Assembly (NCBI GenBank): GCA_018806985.1
Contig: JADANN010000085.1
Span: forward strand, 1 to 64,000
Reading direction: 5' to 3'
Source of the DNA: Angiostrongylus vasorum
Taxonomy: Eukaryota > Nematoda > Chromadorea > Rhabditida > Metastrongylidae
DNA length: 64,000 bases
Notes under the pieces: generated by a model
The model's input: the letters and a program-made list of their open reading frames with translations, nothing else
Told to the model about the DNA's origin: nothing
Database searches by the model: none
Program-made: the position numbers and the translations under genes
Part shown: positions 56,691-64,000 of the stretch, one piece after another
Position numbering within the stretch: the first letter of the stretch is position 1
Layout: every line of letters begins with the position of its first letter

Positions 56691-57590
56691 CGAAATAAGT
56701 TTGGAAGGAGTGATGCCTTTCAACGAACGGTTTAGCCGAAACAAAATCTCGTTTATCTTTCCCTTTATTAACGATGAAGTAAGCGTAGCTCTAAAACGAT
56801 GCTTAAGAAGGGCTTGTCAAGAGGAATCGGTAGCGATAGTTGAAATACCACTCGATTCCTTTTGTCGTCAACTAGTTCGTGACCACCTATGCGAAACACA
56901 AAGTTGCGTAATTTTCCATTACCGCAAGGACAGTGGTTGCATGAATTCAGGTACGCTATACCTGATCTTTTGTAGTATTTGTGGAGATGAATATATTGGC
57001 AAAACGTGCAGACCTTTATGTATCCGCTTAAGAAAACACCTAGGTGGCAAACGAGAAGCGAGACGAAATACCCCGCTAGGCACGCATAGAAAACAAAAGC
57101 ATAGCACATACGATTTTGATACAAAAGTCGCTATCCTCGCACAGGATTCAAAAACACAGCGCGCAACTTCTTGAAGCTTTTGGATATTTGCCGATATCCC
57201 TACTATGAATAGCAGGGAGGAATGCCCAGAGGTCACAGACGAAGTTCACCTATCCTCGCATCAATTTTTGATGCGAAATGGTGCAGTCACCAACCATATG
57301 CCACTGTAAACAGCTGTTCTAATTTTCCTCAGTGGAAATCGCGTAAAAAGCGGCGAATTCTTCAAGAAGCTGTTGATCATGTAATTGCCACAGAGTTTTC
57401 GTCTTTTTGGATGTGTTATTGAAGCGTTTGCCTTGGTAAAGTTGCACATCATTGTACCCTTTCAGGCACTGAAGAAGGCGATGGTGCTGAAACTTTAGCA
57501 AACCGTTGCATTGTATTGTGTGTTTTTGTATGGAAATAAATGTATGCTGTGAAACAACTTGGCGATAGCTGAACAAGAAAAGGGGGCAGT
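56691..57590 (+). pseudogene. PLE GIY-YIG domain, 3' region and tail
   Basis: The frame 56626-57174 includes FINDEVSVALKRCLRRACQE, CETQSCVIFHYRKDSGC, TLYLIFCSICGDEYIGKTCR and RLRKHLGGK, then YDFDTKVAILAQD. It is one of the longest uninterrupted nuclease frames in the window. One cysteine of the CxxC pair is lost (VIFHY for VICPY). The 3' region leads to a tail whose core (57468-57497, CACTGAAGAAGG, GAAACTTTAGC) is damaged, ending GCTGAACAAGAAAA. Confidence 0.82.
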
Positions 57591-57989
57591 TGTTGTGGTG
57601 GCGCAACCGCACAGCCCACTCCGATGTTAGTTATTAGAACACTATTTACCAGAATGCTTCACATATCGCCTATCAGTACTATATCTGCTTCGAGACACTC
57701 TTCAGCGTTGCTCTAGCGTGTAAACGCAATGACAAAACCTACAACTATGGCGACGTATGCGTGAATAGCTCAAAAATTCTGAACTCGCTTTTTTTCACAG
57801 CACTCGTTTGCTTTTTTTTCCACGCATCATCTATGAAATGTTTCGAACTCTTTGTTTATTCATTCGTTTGCTGCTTCTGGAAAATGGTCTTCTTTACCAG
57901 TGTCGTAGAGTGCTGGTGTATTGTCGTCGCGGGAGTCTTGCTATGTCTAGGCTAGAGGGATCCCTTTTAGGACTGTAGTTAACAGACTA
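57591..57989. other. no gene recognised
   Basis: A 64-codon + frame at 57761-57955 is strongly hydrophobic and cysteine-rich but has no family or splice support. Confidence 0.3.
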
Positions 57990-58140
57990 TCCCACAGCAG
58001 TAAATGGTTTCAATTTTCCCCACTTGAAAGGGATGAGAGGCTTGGTGACACCTGCGACACGACGAACCAACATTGTACTCGTGATGAGCCGCAGCTCTAT
58101 CACTGCGTTACCCATTCTCTGATGGTATTCTTATATTTTC
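57990..58140 (-). mobile_element. SINE-1-like, diverged
   Basis: Reverse copy resembling 18860-19068: GGGATGAGAGGCTTGGTGAC, CGACGAACCAACATTGTACTC and CTATCACTGCGTTACCCA. A second, similar one lies at 58370-58520. Confidence 0.45.
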
Positions 58141-58520
58141 CCTGAATAAAATGGAGTTTTTTAAACGATTCAGCTGTACATGTACTCTGTGGATCACAGC
58201 ACTTTTGCATTCGAATCTTCTTCTCGCACCTATCAACCCCGATAGTCATCCTACGCTTTCGTGTTAGTCCGACCGCGGATTAAAAAAATTGTTGTCGTCT
58301 TTATGAATGTCGTTGAATGCTGCTCGATCTGATCTTCGCTGAAGTCTTGTAATAGGCGAACCAGAGGTTTTCAAGTTGGACTGCATTGAGAACTGTACCC
58401 AGAAAAGTCTGGCACTATTTTCCTGTGTGAGCGACGGTGGAGTGGCCTGATAACACCTGCGCCGTGTCCAACCAACACCGTCTTTATACGAAGTCAGTAT
58501 AACTGCGTTTCCCCTCCGTT

Positions 58521-59474
58521 CAAGGTTTTATTGATACCTTCCATTATAAAATGTTTTAAACCGGTACAACCAGAATATCACTGCTGCAATGGGAATGAAT
58601 GTGGGAAAGGTATTAAAAAGCAACCCGGTGACAGGTTCCGGTGTAAGTGAAGCGAATGACAGACATTCTAATTACGCCTATATAACATAGTGAAACGGCA
58701 GCAGTTCCTAAATTAAGATAAACAGGCTGGTTTTATGGGTGATCCGGAAATTCCACTTGTAGTGTCCGTTGATAAGACAAGGTGAGATGAACCAAGGTGC
58801 GCAGTAAATTACTGTTGTTCGATTTCTGTGTGAATTTGTCATGCCGAAATTCTAGCTTGCTGCTCTCTTTCGACTTAACCGCGTTAATTCCACACCAAAC
58901 TGCTTCCAGCTAGTGCATCGTTAGTTAATTACTGGCATCAGCCGAAATGATATCACGGATACCAAACATTTACTATGAGAGTACAACGATGCACCTACGA
59001 ATACCTGTGCTTACTTCTTCATGCGACTTTTCACGTGCTAGTTTCGCAAAGCAGGTAAACGAAGCACAAGTGACTTTGCTGAATGCTTCATAATGTCATG
59101 ATTTTATCGTTGTTATTCTATCACCACTCGCTATTATAATTTGCTGCTACAGTTTTTATTATTGATAGAACTATAATTACCATTTATAGATTGACAAGGA
59201 GGTCTATAAAGTGAGCCAACACATTCAAAGACAACCTAAATCTTGACAAAAACATTAAAACCAGCAATACAACAACCAGAAATTAACATTAAAAAACCAG
59301 CGAATAAGCGTTCTTGAATGTATTGGACCAAATGGAATTGCGACATTTACTGTCATTAACAGTACTCATTAGTGGTGCTAACACAACTTCTACTACATTA
59401 TACGCAGTCATAAGTATAAACCCTATAAAGGGTCTGAAAATTCAAATGTGAACTGTTACACAGGTGATTTCCAG
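58521..59474. other. no gene recognised
   Basis: AT-rich sequence; nothing repeated or coding noticed. Confidence 0.35.
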
Positions 59475-59945
59475 TTTCAGCGATGCTGAGATATGGGCAA
59501 AACTCCGGACCGCAAGTGTCCGCGGTGGCGAACGAACGCGCCGCTGTCCCTTCCGGGGAGTAACGCGTTCACCACCACACCACGCGGATCCTTCGTTTCG
59601 CATGTCTCTCAGCTAGTTCTATCGATCTTCTGCCGTCAGCAATCACCCGTCAGCGGGATTGATCTGGGTGCCCAAGTCGGCAACGTACCCCGTTAAACCG
59701 AGGCTTGGTTGCTGACACCAGGAGATCGATAGAACTAGCTGAGATATAGGCGAAACGAAGGACCCGCATGGTGTGGTGGTGAACGCGTTACTCCCCGGGA
59801 AGGACAATCGCGCTTTCGTTCTCCACCGCAGACACCTGCGGTCCGGAGTTTCTGCCATTATCTCAGCATCATTGAAGTTATATTTCGCAATATACACAGC
59901 CATTAAAAAGGGTAGGCAGTAAATAAAACGGTTAAGATTGTTATT
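59475..59945. mobile_element. inverted pair of SINE-2 elements
   Basis: 59475-59632 is a reverse and 59730-59945 a direct SINE-2. About 120 bp are near-complementary, including CTAGTTCTATCGATC and AACGCGTTCACCACCACACC. The 95 bp between them has an imperfect AGCAATCACC / GGTTGCTGAC region. The direct copy has the best SINE-2 head, with GGACCCGCA and TGCGGTCC able to pair. Confidence 0.75.
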
Positions 59946-60179
59946 GCTAGCCTTTATTCTATAGCCAAGGAAATCTTTGAGTTGGTGCAAATTATAGAGC
60001 CGTTTTCCACTTTACATCACAGACCGTATGAACACTGCCTTCTCTGCTCCGGCTTAACTGTGTTCACTGCCGATTTGTGTTCCACAGACCAATCCCCCTG
60101 ATGGGTGATTGCTGATGGCAGCTTCAGGTAGTGTAACTAGGTGAGATAAACGTAGAGCAAGCTCCTGCAATGTGTTAGA

Positions 60180-60290
60180 GTCAAGTTTTGCTAATATTTC
60201 AGCATCGTTGTGATTGTATTTCACATCGTACCCTGTCGCAAAAAATTATAGTAAGCATAAAATAAAAGGGTTAACACTGCCTTCTCTTTT
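60180..60290 (+). mobile_element. SINE-2 3' fragment
   Basis: AATATTTCAGCATCGTTGTG, TGTATTTCACATCGTACCC and TAAAATAAAAGGGTTAAC match the end of other copies. Confidence 0.6.
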
Positions 60291-60535
60291 CGATCGCATG
60301 AGAACTCTTCTTTACGTGAGAATTTAGTGGCAAGCCAGTGGATTTATTGATTGAATCGGTTAGCGTGGGTATAGCTCTCCAATAATATGTAATGTAATGT
60401 CTTCCGATGGTTGTTTAATTACTCGAATTTTTGCAAAAAGATGTCATGTGGTCACCGCAAAGGGGGCCAAGTTAACAAAATGAATTCTCAGTGAAAAGGA
60501 TGCACGGAATTTTTTTAAGGTGTCAGCTACCAGCT

Positions 60536-62375
60536 AAAGGGTAATTGATGGCGGCATATGGGAATGCAAAATGCATGATAAAGGTGAGGTTGAGTTGAGA
60601 CAAGGATCACACGGCACGGCATCATGTGATGGTCGCCCATACGATAAGCAACTCACTTTTTCAGCTTTAAATCAGAAGCAGAAGGCAGCGCAGTTGCGTA
60701 GTGTTTCGGAATCACAGAGAACAATGACGAAGACGAGTTCTGAAAATATAGCCATAGCTTCAATGTTCTATATAGAGGGAAAAGGATCGTGGTGATTTTT
60801 TCCTTCTGAAGTTGTCGAATCGCTGGCCTTTTGAAGAACCCTTCTTAACGAGTGACTAAGAATCTTGAAGTTTTCAGTGCATGTGTCAGGTCGATGAGAA
60901 CACAGGCGAAGTAGAAAATGTACTTCCTCTGGAATACGAAAATCCATTCAAAGTCTTTCCAATTGATCACCACTCGCAGCCAAATACCCACGTTTTTCCA
61001 AAGCGGTGCCTGTTCTTTAGCGTTAGTTTAGCAATAGCTTTGTTTCGAATGGAAATATGTAATCCAGTCCCATTTTAATAGACGATACTAGGATGACAAA
61101 ACCGATCGAAGTTTATCACTCAGAAGCACTCCCACCACCAAGCGTGATGAGGTGCTAAGAAACTTCTTAAACAATGCGAAGAAAGAAATTAGGATGAACG
61201 GGCTCTTTAATTGTTTGAACTTCCTGAACGCCTGTAATATTCTGTGAAAGATGCACGACGTTTGCCGTATTCATAACGTCGCTGTGGTTTCCACTGGTTG
61301 ATGCTCAACAATGATTCACAGCACGTGATTTCGATCTACTTTAGAAGACTACAACGTATTTTAAGTTTGTAACATCCACAAGCATTTTTTTCTGTTTTTA
61401 CAAGACGCATGTTAGCGTGGGAGTCTCAGCACTTCTCTTATTCGATACACTTTTCACGTATCCATTGTCCTCCAAGGTTTGCACGTTCTTGGTTAGACTC
61501 TTTCTTGAATATATTTTTTCATTTTGAATATAGGTGGATGCTGGTCAAGGTTATTCGCTCTTAAGTCTAGAGATTGCTGGCCTAAAGCTGTTTCCATTTG
61601 GCTTTGCAAAGAGTGAGCGGAAAGATAAGCCTGAGATGAGTTTTTCGTTCCTGGAACGATGAGAACTCGAATGTCAGGAGTGCCCGAACCATTAAAGTGG
61701 TCGCAATGGACACGCTGTTACTGCCACTGAAGTACATCGCCCCTGCACGTCTGCCCATACATGCTGATAGGGAATAAACTTGTAAAATTGTCGTTCTTCT
61801 GAAAGAAAAACTTCTTGTTGATGTACTAGCCTTTAGCTTCAGCATGTTTATCGAAAAAACAAGACCAGTTTCTGTTTAGAGCTGGAAAGAAGATTCAAAA
61901 CAATACGGCTACTTTCATAACATTTGGTCTGACATAACCCTTGATAGAGACTTTATTGAGTATACAGAAAGTTAGCCAAAAACTTCATGGTGAAGCTTTT
62001 CTATAAAGAAAAGCATCTTCTTAAAACTCAACGATGAATTGCACTGTGTGAGAAAACAATACGAAATTTGTTAAAAGTCCGTTAGGTAGGGCATCATGAA
62101 AGTCATCATAGAAGAAAAGCCGATAGTATCTACTATTTTGAACAGATCGAAGAATTCACAGTGTACATAAAGTGAGATGATGTTGTGGATCACACTGGCC
62201 GTTCTTGATTGACTCTCTCTAGCACAGCGCGAAAGAAACCGAAATATGAAATATTTCTTGTTTCAGGTTCTGCATGGAAAGATGATTGGCGGAGATATAG
62301 ATGTGGTAAAAGAGGTATGAAAGAGTTCATGGGTTGCATAATAACATCCGGAATAATCATTGCAAATGGAGAGGT
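60536..62375 (+). CDS. possible multi-exon secreted protein gene (uncertain)
   Basis: Four separated stretches look exon-like. 60543-60660 reads DGGIWECKMHDKGEVELRQG, then TASCDGRPYDK. 60876-61010, after TTTTCAG, reads CQVDENTGEVENVLPLEYEN and PFKVFPIDHH. 61535-61661, after ATATAG, reads VDAGQGYSLLSLEIAGLKLF. About 62265-62372, after TTTCAG and before GTGAAG, reads SAWKDDWRRYRCGKRGMKEF, MGCIITSGIIIANGE. The spacing of W, YRC and GC recalls the fibronectin type I-like domain of nematode MIG-18-like secreted proteins. I could not link the exons in one consistent frame, and the first has a stop just upstream. Gene status is a hypothesis. Confidence 0.3.
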
Positions 62376-62435
62376 GAAGTCGGTAAGTTGAGTACAGATG
62401 ATTCATCGCTTTCTTTTTTAGTGGAGGAAAAATTT

Positions 62436-62478
62436 TTTACATATATATACTTTATTTATATATATATACATATATACC
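62436..62478. repeat. AT-rich microsatellite
   Basis: Alternating AT with a few interruptions (ACATATATATACTTTATTTA...). Confidence 0.8.
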
Positions 62479-62871
62479 TTAGCCTGGTTCTTTTGACCTG
62501 AGCCAAGTATATTCCCCTTCACGTAATCCTCTGTGCGAGTGTTCTTCACGAAATTACCGCAGGACCTCCAAAGAACAAAATGGTGAGTGTAATGAAGAGA
62601 GAGAGTTAGCGGACAGAAGACTAGTACGGGCATTCTTGAGTTGGAGAAGCGATGTGCAGTTGGGTTAGCCACGCAAATCTCTTGGATACTGTAGCAATCG
62701 ATCAGCCTCAAGCTTAGGTAATTAAACCTTTATATTCACAAATACAATATTTACAACGTAGTAGTAATGATAGAAATTATTGGCACAAGAATCACGCAAT
62801 TGAAAAGTTATGACGTGCTATGGCTACTATTGAAGTAAAGCTAATAAAGAGACAATGGCACTGGAACATTA

Positions 62872-63078
62872 TTACATTATTAACACAATAATAATAGCAA
62901 TAATAACAACATAAAATAGCACCTTGCTAGCCATAGGAGATGTCGCGCACGCACTATCCGCCGCCGGTGCAGCGGCTGTCTGGGAGGCAGTATGCTGGGC
63001 CGGATAGGGTTGCAGACGGGCCTTGTATTCGGCTGAGCTGAGGATCATCATTATAGAAGTGAGGCGCACTTTTAGCAC
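62872..63078 (-). other. open frame with terminal hydrophobic segment, in GC-rich patch
   Basis: 68 codons on the minus strand. An alanine-rich middle (TASQTAAAPAADSACATSP) is followed by a C-terminal hydrophobic run (VLFYVVIIAIIIVLIM) created by an ATT/ATA-rich stretch. No family recognised. The composition contrast suggests a boundary between inserted GC-rich DNA and host AT-rich DNA rather than a gene. Confidence 0.25.
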
Positions 63079-63660
63079 AATCGATGAGGACAGTAAGTTA
63101 CATGAGCTATGATGGTGATACGGACGACGAATGATGAGTCATCTACGGAACGCAGTCAGGCGGCTGGTCGTGGACGACGCTATGTCTGCAACGTGAAGTC
63201 TGAGCATCGATGGGTGCCACCATTGCCTAAGAAATATCATGGGGTAGAAAGACAACGACTGAAAACTGATAAGCCTATAGCGCCCTAACAAATACACAGC
63301 ATAAGTTGGCCGCTCGGCGGCCTTGTACGCATGGCGCGCACTGTGGGAGGAATGGCACATGCCACCGATGGCTTTGCTAACAGAACGCATTTGGAAACAC
63401 CAGCCACTACTGACAGCGCACCGTAGACTAGCTAACAGACAAGATACATCAATCTACGTATGACTGAGGATGCCTGAGAATGACTGGGAATGACTGAGGG
63501 ATGACTAAGGGTGATATTGCAAGAAGCGGATTATCCGTAGCTACCGATCGGGGGGCGAAGTGAGTGATGGCAGATCTCCGCCGTCGATGGCACATGGCTT
63601 ATATTGGCTGCGGGCGCCGCGTGCGTATGCAACCGCGGCCGACCTGGATTGTCGATCCTG
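62930..63660. other. GC-rich island, possible long terminal repeat
   Basis: Clearly higher G+C and CpG than the window. On the minus strand an AATATAAG box lies at 63598-63605 in a GC-rich context, as in some retroelement promoters. No coding domain or second copy is in the window, so the LTR idea is untested. Confidence 0.3.
63461..63511 (+). repeat. 10 bp tandem repeat, five units
   Basis: Units TGACTGAGGA, TGCCTGAGAA, TGACTGGGAA, TGACTGAGGG and, after one extra A, TGACTAAGGG. Confidence 0.88.
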
Positions 63661-63924
63661 GGCTGCAATGGAGTACCTAACTGATCGGAACATCAAACGT
63701 TGTTGGCTTCGTCGTTTCACAAGTCAATAGCAAACTGTTCTGCTGCTAGGCCTCCACCCTCTGATAAGCCATCACTGTTGTGCGACCCAAGTCAAACCTG
63801 AACAGCTGTTGTGCCTGAAACACTGAATTTAATTGATAGGGTAGACCTCGAATGTTACATTGTGGCATGTAGCGTGCGGCTGAGAGATGACCATGATATC
63901 GGCATCCAATACTATTGCTTAGAT

Positions 63925-64000
63925 AGATAGAGAACTTTTCAAGTGGAGACTTCTCTATAGTGATTAAGCACGAGGTGTTACTTCACATTACGGTAGTATC
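63925..64000 (-). mobile_element. PLE tail cut by the window edge
   Basis: GCACGAGGTGTTACTTCACA is the reverse of the tail segment seen at 51590 and 34.77 kb. The ribozyme core would lie just outside the window. Confidence 0.5.

Overview
The window looks like nuclear DNA of a parasitic or free-living nematode, most like a strongylid such as a hookworm. The evidence is small genes with 57-470 bp introns and TTTCAG-type acceptors, a nematode-type secreted protein family, and very dense old mobile DNA: Penelope-like elements (PLEs), RTE-clade LINEs, mariner transposons and tRNA-derived SINEs. No bacterial features, rRNA or CRISPR are present. The species call is inference. Nearly all translated open frames here are short; only a few belong to real or formerly real genes.

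The only cellular genes I can reconstruct are a dispersed array of one small secreted protein family, all on the + strand: copy A (8119-9835, two stop codons in exon 3), copy B (12697-17493, several frameshifts), copy C (40877-40973, first exon only) and copy D (50090-52944, the only near-intact copy). Exon phases, splice sites and protein sequence agree between copies. Upstream sequence is shared as well: 5.7-13.8 kb and 38.0-42.05 kb are ancient direct paralogues, with the same upstream block again at 49.4 kb. A second, weaker gene candidate lies at 60.5-62.4 kb.

The rest is mobile DNA. PLE pieces (RT with YIDD-type motif C, then a GIY-YIG endonuclease, then a 3' tail with a small hammerhead-ribozyme-like core) occur at about 0.1-3.8, 19.8-21.0, 22.4-24.1, 27.2-27.5, 28.9-30.1, 32.2-35.2, 39.8-40.4, 42.1-44.2, 51.5-52.5, 56.3-57.6 and at the right edge. 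Only the first RT keeps an intact YIDD. RTE pieces lie at 13.2, 41.5, 44.3 and 55.5 kb. Mariner fragments lie at 4.0 and 32.0 kb and in both arms of a 2.3 kb inverted repeat (24064-26380 and 35412-37728). Three tRNA-like SINE families (working names SINE-1, -2, -3) and a 383 bp repeat fill much of the remainder.

Because the paralogous gene cassettes give empty sites, several insertions can be delimited to the base. A 319 bp foldback element with a hammerhead-like core in its loop (6128-6446) and a 616 bp PLE derivative (39823-40438) each have 12 bp target duplications. One 12 bp site at 10975-11657 was used twice. These foldback hammerhead elements and the decaying secreted gene array are the most interesting content. 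All alignments were made by eye.
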